DNA of 64,000 nt from a virus. Position 1 is the stretch's first letter. Each line of letters opens with the position of its first letter. The DNA lies in IMG/VR virus record IMGVR_UViG_3300042352_001346, positions 16,909-80,908 of that record, one strand, 5' to 3'. The position numbers and the translations under genes were made by a program. Shown piece after piece: positions 33,114 through 40,075 of the stretch. The notes beneath the pieces were generated by a model that worked only from the letters and a program-made list of their open reading frames with translations, did no database searches and was not told where the DNA came from.

Positions 33114-34190
33114 ATGAATAATAAATTATTTTTAACTGATTTTTCTTTTGAAGAAAGTGAAATTGTTGTAACTCCTGTTAATTTTGATTTAACATGTTCT
33201 TATGGTTTAGGAACGGCTAAAGGTCCAAATTCTTTAATAAAAGAATCAGTTCAAATTGATAATCACTTCCTTAATAGGAAACATAATTCAGTTGAAGAAC
33301 CTGCTAAATTCTTTTTAAATAAAGGAGAAATTATTAATGAAATTGCTAAAGCTAATTCATCTTTACGCAAAAGTGTTAATTTATATTGGGATATGGTAGA
33401 TGAAACTTCTAAAGGAGTTGAAGAAACTGACCAAATAAAAGAACGTAAAAAATTTATTATTAATAGTGTAAATCAATTGCAATCAAATATATTTACTATT
33501 ACAAATTTAATTACAGAAAATGTATTAGAAAATAATAAAATACCTTGTATAATTGGAGGAGACCATTCAATAATTGAAGGTGCTTTATTTGCTATTGATG
33601 AACAATATAAAGATAATTATAATATTTTACAAATTGATGCTCATTGTGATTTAAGAATAGGAGGATATGAAGGATTTGAAAAAAGTCATGCTTCAATTAT
33701 GGCAAATATTCTTAGTAATAATATTAATGTAAAATCTTTGGTACAAGTTGGTATTAGAGATTTTTCTAAAAATGAATATAATTTAACTTCAATAACTCCT
33801 AGACAAGAATTTACAAATAAATATTCACCTACACCTATTTATAAATTTTTAGATGAATATATAGCAGAAGCTGATTATTCATTTAATGGTGGTGGGTATT
33901 TACATAATATTGTTGAAAAAATAGCTTCTGTATTTAATGTAAATAAATGTAAGAATATTTATTTAACATTAGATGTTGATGGTTTAATTCCTTCTCTTTG
34001 TTCCAATACAGGTACACCTGTACCAGGTGGTTTAGATTTTAATAAAGTATTGTTTTTAATTAAAAAATTAAAAGAATGGGGTTTTAACTTTATTGGTTTT
34101 GATATAGTTGAAATTGGAAATGATAAATTTGATGGTAATGTAGCAAGTCGTTTATTGCATCAAATTGGTAATATAATTACAAAATATTAA
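33114..34190 (+). CDS. Ureohydrolase (agmatinase/arginase family)
   Basis: This 358-aa enzyme probably removes urea from agmatine (giving putrescine), arginine or a related guanidino compound. All metal-binding motifs of the family are present: GGDHS (~residue 147-151), DAHCD (~175-179), and a final LDVDGL (~286-291) followed by NTGTPVPGGL, the family's C-terminal signature. An insertion of ~40 residues follows the N-terminal region. Putrescine is the precursor of the polyamine made by deoxyhypusine-synthase-like enzymes, and such a gene is next. Agmatine and arginine cannot be told apart from the sequence. Confidence 0.85.
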   Translation: MNNKLFLTDFSFEESEIVVTPVNFDLTCSYGLGTAKGPNSLIKESVQIDNHFLNRKHNSVEEPAKFFLNKGEIINEIAKANSSLRKSVNLYWDMVDETSKGVEETDQIKERKKFIINSVNQLQSNIFTITNLITENVLENNKIPCIIGGDHSIIEGALFAIDEQYKDNYNILQIDAHCDLRIGGYEGFEKSHASIMANILSNNINVKSLVQVGIRDFSKNEYNLTSITPRQEFTNKYSPTPIYKFLDEYIAEADYSFNGGGYLHNIVEKIASVFNVNKCKNIYLTLDVDGLIPSLCSNTGTPVPGGLDFNKVLFLIKKLKEWGFNFIGFDIVEIGNDKFDGNVASRLLHQIGNIITKY

Positions 34191-34201
34191 AAATAAATTT
34201 T

Positions 34202-35224
34202 ATGATTATAATTAATGAAAAAAATGGTTTAGCTAAAATACAAAGTATATCAAATTTTATAGAAAAATATATGTTGCATTTTAATGGTGCAAATATGGTT
34301 GCTTCTGCAAAATCATTGAAAAAACATTTAGATGGTGGTGGTAAATTAATTATTACATTAGCAGGTGCATTTTCTACAGGTGAATGTGGTAAATTATTAG
34401 CCCAATTAATTAAAGAAGATAAAGTACATGCAATTTCATGTACAGGTGCTAATATTGAAGAAGATGTTTTTCGTTTATTAGGACAAAGTCATTATGGATT
34501 TAATTTAAAATATAATGATTTAACACCTCAACAAGAACAAGAGATACTTGATAATGATGTTAATCGTGTTACAGATACAATTATACCTGAAAAACATGTA
34601 ATTGATATTCTTTATAAAGGTCTTGATGAAGTTTGGTTTGGAGAGTATGAGCGTAGAAAAGCTAAAGGTAAAATGTGGCATGAATATTTTTATGAATTAT
34701 TTAGTAATAATTATATTCAAGAAAATTTAGATAAAGATGCAGTATTAGAAGATAGTTGGTTATATCAAGCTGCACTTAAAAATTTACCTTTATGTGTACC
34801 TGGAAATTGTGATAGTACAATGGGTAATGTATTTGCTCAACTTGTAATGGAAGAAGATATTGAAAGTTGGATAATTAAACATGATAGTGAATATATGGTT
34901 AGAATGGCTAATTGGTATATTGAATGTTGTAATAATGGTCAAAAATTAGCTATGTTAACTTTAGGTGGTGGTATATCAGCTGATTTTCCACAAACTATTA
35001 GTCCTTTTGTTGTAAAAGATTTAAATCATCCAAATGGTGCTGTTTGGTCACATATGACAGTAGTAACAATGGATATGTCTGTAACTGCAGGAGGTTTTAG
35101 TGGTTGTGCATTAAATGAAAAAATAACATGGGCTAAATTAGGTGTTGATTCAGATAAATTTTTAATCAATAGTGATTTTAGTATTGTATTTCCTTTAATT
35201 GCAGCATATTTATTGGAATTATAA
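34202..35224 (+). CDS. Deoxyhypusine synthase family protein
   Basis: This 340-aa NAD-dependent enzyme belongs to the DHS/homospermidine-synthase family. Visible features include LAGAFSTGECG near residue 57, CTGANIEEDVF near 80, LPLCVPGNCDST near 198 and LTLGGG near 258. The TWAKLG segment near 310 matches the WGKI motif whose Lys forms the covalent aminobutyl intermediate. Eukaryotic DHS modifies eIF5A; bacterial relatives lack that substrate and are thought to join aminobutyl groups to putrescine, giving homospermidine. Pairing with the ureohydrolase supports polyamine synthesis. No eIF5A-like gene is seen here. Confidence 0.8.
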   Translation: MIIINEKNGLAKIQSISNFIEKYMLHFNGANMVASAKSLKKHLDGGGKLIITLAGAFSTGECGKLLAQLIKEDKVHAISCTGANIEEDVFRLLGQSHYGFNLKYNDLTPQQEQEILDNDVNRVTDTIIPEKHVIDILYKGLDEVWFGEYERRKAKGKMWHEYFYELFSNNYIQENLDKDAVLEDSWLYQAALKNLPLCVPGNCDSTMGNVFAQLVMEEDIESWIIKHDSEYMVRMANWYIECCNNGQKLAMLTLGGGISADFPQTISPFVVKDLNHPNGAVWSHMTVVTMDMSVTAGGFSGCALNEKITWAKLGVDSDKFLINSDFSIVFPLIAAYLLEL

Positions 35225-35239
35225 ATAATTTAAAAGAGA

Positions 35240-35271
35240 TTTGGAAGTTTTAAAAAAGGTTTTTATTTTTG
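35240..35271 (+). promoter_or_regulatory. Promoter of the guanidino hydrolase gene
   Basis: TTTGG at 35240-35244 and TATTTTTG at 35264-35271, 24 nt apart, precede the ATG at 35297. Confidence 0.7.
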
Positions 35272-35296
35272 TATAAGAAAATTAAATATTAATAAA

Positions 35297-36268
35297 ATGC
35301 AAAGAAAAGTAAAGTCAATATTAACGACAGCTATTTTTGACGACCCTATAGTTAGTTTAGGCAAATTAGATATGCCAGTATATGCAATGGTTCCTCCTCT
35401 TGGATTTCATGCTAATAATGTAGAAAATAATTATATGAGGTCACTATCTGATGAAGATAGAAAAGTTGATAAAAGACTTTATTTGCAACAATGGGGAGAT
35501 ATTTATAGTTATTTAGCTGCTAACTCTTTAGTTTATTTAATTCCAAATCCAAATGAAGATTTACCTGATTTAACTTATTGTTCAAATATTGGTGTTTGTC
35601 TTGATGATGTTGAAGATGGTAAAGTATTTATAGCAAGTAATTTTTCTGCTAAATCAAGAACAGGAGAAACTGCAGTTGGTTATAATTTCTTTAAATCTAT
35701 GGGGTATGAAGTTCATGAATGCCCTTATAAATTTGAAGGTTCTGCTGATATGAAACAAATTAAACCTGGTGTTTGGGTTGGTGGATATGGAGTAAGAACT
35801 GAAAAAGAAGCTTATGATTGGATGGAAGAAAAATTTGGCATTAAAATTATAAAAGTAAAAATGCTTAATGATGATTTATATCATCTTGATTGCTGCTTTA
35901 TGCCAATTACTAAATTATCTGCTTTATGTTGTAAAGAATGTTTTAGTAAAAAAGATATTGAAACAATTGAAGAAGAAACCGGTATTTATTTATATAATAT
36001 ACCATTACAATATGCTGAATATGGTGGTACTAGTTGTATAAGAATGTATAATTCATTATTATTTGCATCTTCACTTGATTATGAAATACCAGGTACCGAA
36101 GAATATGAAATTGAAAAAGGTAAATGTGATTTAATTGAAGAAATTGCATCAGAAGAAGGTCTTGAAATTGTTTACTTTGATATGTCAGAAGGTTGGAAAG
36201 CGGGAGCGGACATGTCGTGCTCATTTTTGGAAATAAACCGTAATTCTTTTAAAATAGATTTACAATAG
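35297..36268 (+). CDS. DDAH/amidinotransferase-fold guanidino hydrolase
   Basis: This 323-aa protein has the pentein fold motifs used by arginine deiminases, dimethylarginine dimethylaminohydrolases and amidinotransferases: LPDLTYCSNIG (~residue 90-100), FEGSAD with the acidic catalytic residue (~145), YHLDCCF with the His (~195-201), and a nucleophilic Cys in GADMSCSFLEI (~305-315). Such enzymes attack the guanidino carbon of arginine derivatives. Substrate could be arginine, methylated arginine or agmatine. It lies downstream of a ureohydrolase and so adds a second guanidino-cleaving enzyme to the island. It has its own promoter. Confidence 0.75.
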   Translation: MQRKVKSILTTAIFDDPIVSLGKLDMPVYAMVPPLGFHANNVENNYMRSLSDEDRKVDKRLYLQQWGDIYSYLAANSLVYLIPNPNEDLPDLTYCSNIGVCLDDVEDGKVFIASNFSAKSRTGETAVGYNFFKSMGYEVHECPYKFEGSADMKQIKPGVWVGGYGVRTEKEAYDWMEEKFGIKIIKVKMLNDDLYHLDCCFMPITKLSALCCKECFSKKDIETIEEETGIYLYNIPLQYAEYGGTSCIRMYNSLLFASSLDYEIPGTEEYEIEKGKCDLIEEIASEEGLEIVYFDMSEGWKAGADMSCSFLEINRNSFKIDLQ

Positions 36269-36370
36269 CAGAGAAGAAACTGCCATGATTAGTGTTTTTT
36301 TAACCTACTTGGCACTTAAGAAAAACTTACAACCAGTTTTATAGCTAGTTGTTTAAAATTTAAATTTATT
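36268..36370 (+). other. Intergenic region with several possible hairpins
   Basis: This 102-nt gap before the decarboxylase-like gene has more GC than its surroundings. It contains short inverted pairs: GCAG/CTGC (36268-36271 and 36280-36283), TGCCA/TGGCA (36281-36285 and 36310-36314) and ACAACCAG/CTAGTTGT with one mismatch (36329-36336 and 36345-36352). It could be a structured leader. It does not match a riboswitch class I know. Confidence 0.35.
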
Positions 36371-37123
36371 ATGTCTTATTCAATAGAACATTTCGTAAGA
36401 ACAATAGTTGAACCTGCAAAACGTAAAGGTAAAAAATATCTATCAGAAGAATTTTTTTACCGCAATCCCAATAGACCGCAAAAAATAAATTCCAATTATT
36501 TTTATGCACCATCAGATGGTATTATAATTGGAATGAAAGAAGTAATGCTTAAAGATAGTATTTGTGAAATAAAGGGAGAAGCATATACTTTAGATGATGC
36601 AATGGGTGGAAGATTATCTGATGAAGATTATGGTTTTCGTTCTAAAGATAAATTTTTAGTTGTTGAAGTATTTTTAACGATGTATCATGTGCATTATACT
36701 CGTGTACCTTATGGTGGTATTATTAATACAGAATATTTACCTCCTATTTTAACTCAAAATCTTCCTATGTTAAGTATGGAAAATGACTTATTAAAAGGAA
36801 TTGTAAATATGAATAATGCTGATTATTTATTTAATAATTATAGAGCATTTCAATCAATTTATAATCCAAAATTTCAAATTAATTATTTTGTATTAAATAT
36901 AGCTGATTATGATGTTAATGCTATAATTTCTCATCATCAAGACGGGGATTTAATTGGACAAAATGATATACTTGGTGCTATGCAATATGGTTCGCAAGTA
37001 ACTTTAATAGTTCCAAAACCTAAAAAATATGATGATTATGATTTAATATTTAATTCTAATCTTAAAGTTGGTGATTGTATTGAAGGTGGATTAGATTATT
37101 TAATTGAATTTATAGATAAATAA
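36371..37123 (+). CDS. Phosphatidylserine decarboxylase-like pyruvoyl enzyme
   Basis: This 250-aa protein resembles the soluble part of PS decarboxylases: YAPSDGIIIG (~residue 56-65), KGEAYTLDDAMGG (~74-86), FLTMYHVHYTRVPYGG with the conserved His (~104-119), and MQYGSQVTLIVP (~202-213) at the self-cleavage site. Those enzymes cut before the Ser of an LGST motif to form the pyruvoyl cofactor; here Gly-Ser is kept but the Thr is Gln. No membrane segment is seen. In this polyamine-like island it may decarboxylate an amino acid or polyamine intermediate instead of a lipid; the substrate is unproven. Confidence 0.6.
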   Translation: MSYSIEHFVRTIVEPAKRKGKKYLSEEFFYRNPNRPQKINSNYFYAPSDGIIIGMKEVMLKDSICEIKGEAYTLDDAMGGRLSDEDYGFRSKDKFLVVEVFLTMYHVHYTRVPYGGIINTEYLPPILTQNLPMLSMENDLLKGIVNMNNADYLFNNYRAFQSIYNPKFQINYFVLNIADYDVNAIISHHQDGDLIGQNDILGAMQYGSQVTLIVPKPKKYDDYDLIFNSNLKVGDCIEGGLDYLIEFIDK

Positions 37124-37172
37124 AAAATTTTTTGGTATTATAATTTTTTTTAACTTAACAAAAACATGTATT

Positions 37173-37568
37173 ATGTTACTAGTAGCAACACGTTTGGACG
37201 TATCTCCACTTATTCCAGCAGACCATAAGAAAAAAATTGGTTTGTTTGCAGATGAATTAATTCCTGCAGGTACTAAAATTTGGGAATTTACAAAAGGTAT
37301 TGATAAAGAAGTATCAGAAACCAATGTAAATAAATTGCCTAAATTGCAAAAAGATTTTGCAAATAGTCAATATCCATGGACAGAAAAGTATTATCTTATT
37401 TATGGAGATAATACAAGATTTATTAACCATTCAGAAGAACCAAATGTTGGTGAAGAAGGTGATTACCTTGTAGCCTTAAAAGATATTCAAGTTGGAGAAG
37501 AACTTGTATCTGATTATAGAACATTTGAAGAAAATTTTGAAGAATTTAAAGCAGAATATTTTAATTAA
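37173..37568 (+). CDS. SET-domain protein (lysine methyltransferase-like)
   Basis: In this 131-aa protein almost the whole length is a SET fold: IGLFADELIPAGTKIWEF (~residues 22-39) as the N-terminal strand set, RFINHSEEPN (~82-91) matching the NHS...PN S-adenosylmethionine site, and GEELVSDYR (~107-115) matching the ELxxDY motif with the catalytic Tyr. No pre- or post-SET zinc clusters. SET enzymes methylate lysines on proteins. Small bacterial SET proteins are known; the target in a phage is unknown. A terminator follows immediately. Confidence 0.75.
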   Translation: MLLVATRLDVSPLIPADHKKKIGLFADELIPAGTKIWEFTKGIDKEVSETNVNKLPKLQKDFANSQYPWTEKYYLIYGDNTRFINHSEEPNVGEEGDYLVALKDIQVGEELVSDYRTFEENFEEFKAEYFN

Positions 37569-37587
37569 TATTTATTGTTGTATTTTA

Positions 37588-37627
37588 AGCAACAAGAATG
37601 TATTTATTGCATTCTTGTTGCTTTTTT
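37588..37627 (+). terminator. Rho-independent terminator
   Basis: A perfect 13-bp stem (37588-37600 with 37610-37622), a 9-nt loop and a T run. It closes the guanidino/SET operon. Confidence 0.9.
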
Positions 37628-37646
37628 AATTAAAAAATTAACTATA

Positions 37647-38153
37647 ATGATATTATCATCAGAAAAAATATTAGAAAGAGACCTTTTACAAACTAATGGT
37701 AAAGGTGAAGCACAACAATGTGGTTATGATTTAACCCTTTGTAGAGTAACTCAAATACAAGGAAATAGTTTTATTGGAAAAGATAAATCTTTTATTCCTG
37801 AATATATTGAGATTGAAACTGATATATATGTATTTCCTGATGGTAGTAAAAGAGAAGGATGGCATTTATTACCTGGTATTTATAGTTTAACTTATGAACA
37901 AGGTTGTAAATTAGATGCTAGTCATAATGCAACAGTAAAAAATCGTAGTTCTATGCAAAGAAGTGGTACTTTGATAGAGTCTGGTAAGTTTGACCCTGGT
38001 TTTTCATGTGATAAAACAGGTTCTACAATGTTTGTTTTTTTACCAATTACAATTGAATTTGGTGCTCGTATATCACAATTTGTAGTATCTGAAAATTATC
38101 CTACAGAAAATTTATATAATGGTCAGTATCAAGGTGAAAAAGATAGAAAATAA
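37647..38153 (+). CDS. dCTP deaminase/dUTPase-family protein
   Basis: This 168-aa protein matches the trimeric Dcd/dUTPase fold: CGYDLTL (~residue 24-30), KNRSSMQRSG (~97-106), KFDPGF (~112-117), EFGARISQF (~133-141) and YNGQYQGEKD near the C-terminus. I chose the ATG at 37647; an upstream in-frame start would lie inside the terminator. The Glu that catalyses deamination in bacterial Dcd (within a LEF motif) is not evident; the equivalent stretch reads MFVFLP. So it may bind or hydrolyse dUTP/dCTP instead of deaminating. The next gene is GMP reductase-like. Confidence 0.65.
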   Translation: MILSSEKILERDLLQTNGKGEAQQCGYDLTLCRVTQIQGNSFIGKDKSFIPEYIEIETDIYVFPDGSKREGWHLLPGIYSLTYEQGCKLDASHNATVKNRSSMQRSGTLIESGKFDPGFSCDKTGSTMFVFLPITIEFGARISQFVVSENYPTENLYNGQYQGEKDRK

Positions 38154-38166
38154 ATAAATTTATTAT

Positions 38167-39117
38167 ATGGCAGTATTACTTAAAACATCATCATTAAGTT
38201 ATGATGATGTTACTTTATTAGCACAATTAGGAGTTGTAGATAGTAGAAAAGAAGTACCTATTGAAGGTAATCGTATAGTTGTTTCAGCTATGACTAGTAT
38301 AATTGGACCTGCTTTTATTAAAGCAGTTGCAAGTATTTCTCATAATTGGCAACCTACTCTTCATATTCCAAGGGATGAATATAAATTTGAAAATGTAAAT
38401 TTATGTAAAAAATATAATTTAAAAAATATATTTATAGGTGTTGGTTTGAAAGAAGATATTGGATTTGAAAATCATGTATTGTTTCTAACAAATTACAGAG
38501 TAGCTTTTATAGATATTGCAAATGGTTATTTACCTCAAATAAAAGAACGTGTTAATCAGTTAAAAGCTAAAGGATTTGAAAAAGTAATTTGTGGTTCTGT
38601 ACATACTAAAGAAGGTGTAGAATATTTATCTAATTGCGATGTTGATATAATTCGTACAGGTATAGGTACATCTTCATCTATATGTTCTACACGTTATACA
38701 ACAGGATTTTATAGAGCAACAATTTCTGAATTATTAGAATGTTGCCCTTATGCTTATAATGAAAGAAAGTTAATACTTGCAGATGGTGGTTTTAAATATG
38801 TAGGTGATTATGCAAAAGCATTCTTAGCTGGAGCATCTTATTGTATGGGTGGAAAATTATTTACTAATTGTAGAGAAGCAAGAATGCATGTTGATGGTAC
38901 AGGTGAATATGTAGGTATGTCAAATCCAGTTAAAGGTGTATCAAATAGTGGTTTTGATGAAAGTTTTTCTGTTAAAATACCACCTCCTACTAAAGATTTA
39001 CATGATGTGATAAGAGAAATATGGGATGGTTTACGTTCTGCAGTTTCTTATTCAGGATATAATACCTTAGAAAATGCTATTGGTAATGGTGTTTTTGAAC
39101 AAAAAATAAAATTGTAA
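38167..39117 (+). CDS. GMP reductase/IMP dehydrogenase-like protein
   Basis: This 316-aa TIM-barrel protein has SSLSYDDVTLL (~residues 8-18), the catalytic-Cys loop IRTGIGTSSSICSTRY (~160-175) and ILADGGFKYVGDYAKA (~203-218), typical of the IMPDH/GMPR family. It has no CBS domains and its length fits GMP reductase, which converts GMP to IMP with NADPH. The loop has unusual residues, so IMPDH-type activity is not excluded. In a very AT-rich phage, turning GMP into an adenine precursor would make sense. It lies 13 nt downstream of the dCTP deaminase-like gene. Confidence 0.7.
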   Translation: MAVLLKTSSLSYDDVTLLAQLGVVDSRKEVPIEGNRIVVSAMTSIIGPAFIKAVASISHNWQPTLHIPRDEYKFENVNLCKKYNLKNIFIGVGLKEDIGFENHVLFLTNYRVAFIDIANGYLPQIKERVNQLKAKGFEKVICGSVHTKEGVEYLSNCDVDIIRTGIGTSSSICSTRYTTGFYRATISELLECCPYAYNERKLILADGGFKYVGDYAKAFLAGASYCMGGKLFTNCREARMHVDGTGEYVGMSNPVKGVSNSGFDESFSVKIPPPTKDLHDVIREIWDGLRSAVSYSGYNTLENAIGNGVFEQKIKL

Positions 39118-39122
39118 AGAAA

Positions 39123-39186
39123 TTTGGAAAGTTTAAAAATTTTTCGTACCTTTGCAGTATTAATTGTAAAATTAAATATTGTAAAA
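39123..39186 (+). promoter_or_regulatory. Promoter and leader with tandem ATTGTAAA
   Basis: TTTGG (39123-39127) and TACCTTTG (39147-39154) are followed by ATTGTAAA at 39163-39170 and 39178-39185, the second ending 1 nt before the ATG at 39187. This promoter shows that an apparent upstream TTG start at 39124 is not used. Confidence 0.8.
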
Positions 39187-39774
39187 ATGGAAAATAATTT
39201 TGAAACTTCATTAACCAAAATAATTGGTTCAATTAAAAGGTATTCTATAACTCGCCAAATTTTTACTTATACATTTAAAACTAATCATCATTTTACAGAA
39301 AGTAAAAGAAAGAGAGTATTATCTTTAGAAGATGTACTTGAAGTAATTGATTTTGGTGGTTTTTCTTGGGATTTCAATAATTCAAAACTTTATTATCAAT
39401 TAACTGAAACTGAATATAAGTATTTAAATACTTTAAAAGGTAAAATATTATCATCTGATGAAATTAATTTTATAAATAATTTGATTGAAGGTGATAATTC
39501 TTTATTTATAGCTATTCAAGAAAAAGAATCATTATCAAAAGATAGTGCATTAGAAAAAATTGCTGAAATATTAGTAGGACGTACAGCAGAAGAATTAGAA
39601 ATTGCAAAAGATATACTTTATAATGACAGAGATTATAAGTATAAATCTGATAAAGTAAAAGCTTATTTAAAAGGTTCTATTAGACCAGATTATATTGTTA
39701 ATATTCTTTCTTTAAGAAAAGAAACAGTAGTTAATTTAAGTTATGTTGAAAGTATTAAAAAACAATTAAATTAA
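39187..39774 (+). CDS. Unknown protein before the polymerase gene
   Basis: This 195-aa protein's start is set by promoter and leader position. Basic N-terminal half, acidic helical centre (EELEIAKDILYNDRDYKYK), then a helical C-terminus. No recognised domain. Co-transcription with the polymerase suggests a replication role, unproven. Confidence 0.45.
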   Translation: MENNFETSLTKIIGSIKRYSITRQIFTYTFKTNHHFTESKRKRVLSLEDVLEVIDFGGFSWDFNNSKLYYQLTETEYKYLNTLKGKILSSDEINFINNLIEGDNSLFIAIQEKESLSKDSALEKIAEILVGRTAEELEIAKDILYNDRDYKYKSDKVKAYLKGSIRPDYIVNILSLRKETVVNLSYVESIKKQLN

Positions 39775-39780
39775 TTTATT

Positions 39781-40074
39781 ATGGATATTTATAATAAATT
39801 AAATGATTTAATTAATAATCATGTATTTTTTACTATAAAAAAAATACGTTTAAGAAGAACTGTATTTATATCTCTTGTAAAAGAATTAGAATTGAATTTA
39901 TCTATACCAAATAAACCTGGATTTAAATATACTGATTTTAAATTATCGACTCCTAATGGTATTGTAATAAATATTGAAGAAATAGGTAATCGAGGTACTA
40001 ATAAAGTAATAGGTATAGATAAAAAAGAAATTGAAATATTATCTTTTGATGATAATTTTAATATAATTAAGTAA
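39781..40074 (+). CDS. Small basic protein before the polymerase gene
   Basis: This 97-aa protein has a helical basic N-terminus (KKIRLRRTVFISLVKEL) followed by strands. It ends 1 nt before the polymerase ATG. No family recognised. Confidence 0.4.
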   Translation: MDIYNKLNDLINNHVFFTIKKIRLRRTVFISLVKELELNLSIPNKPGFKYTDFKLSTPNGIVINIEEIGNRGTNKVIGIDKKEIEILSFDDNFNIIK

Positions 40075-40075
40075 T

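Noticed and set aside
36268-36370. A known riboswitch before the decarboxylase-like gene
   Set aside because: The sequence does not match preQ1, guanidine, SAM or other consensus patterns I know; kept only as a structured region.
33114-39117. A DNA base hypermodification pathway (for example putrescinylthymine)
   Set aside because: Polyamine-type enzymes and ThyX are present, but no hydroxymethyl-dUMP enzyme, base kinase or pyrophosphorylase was recognised in the window; genes outside it could change this.
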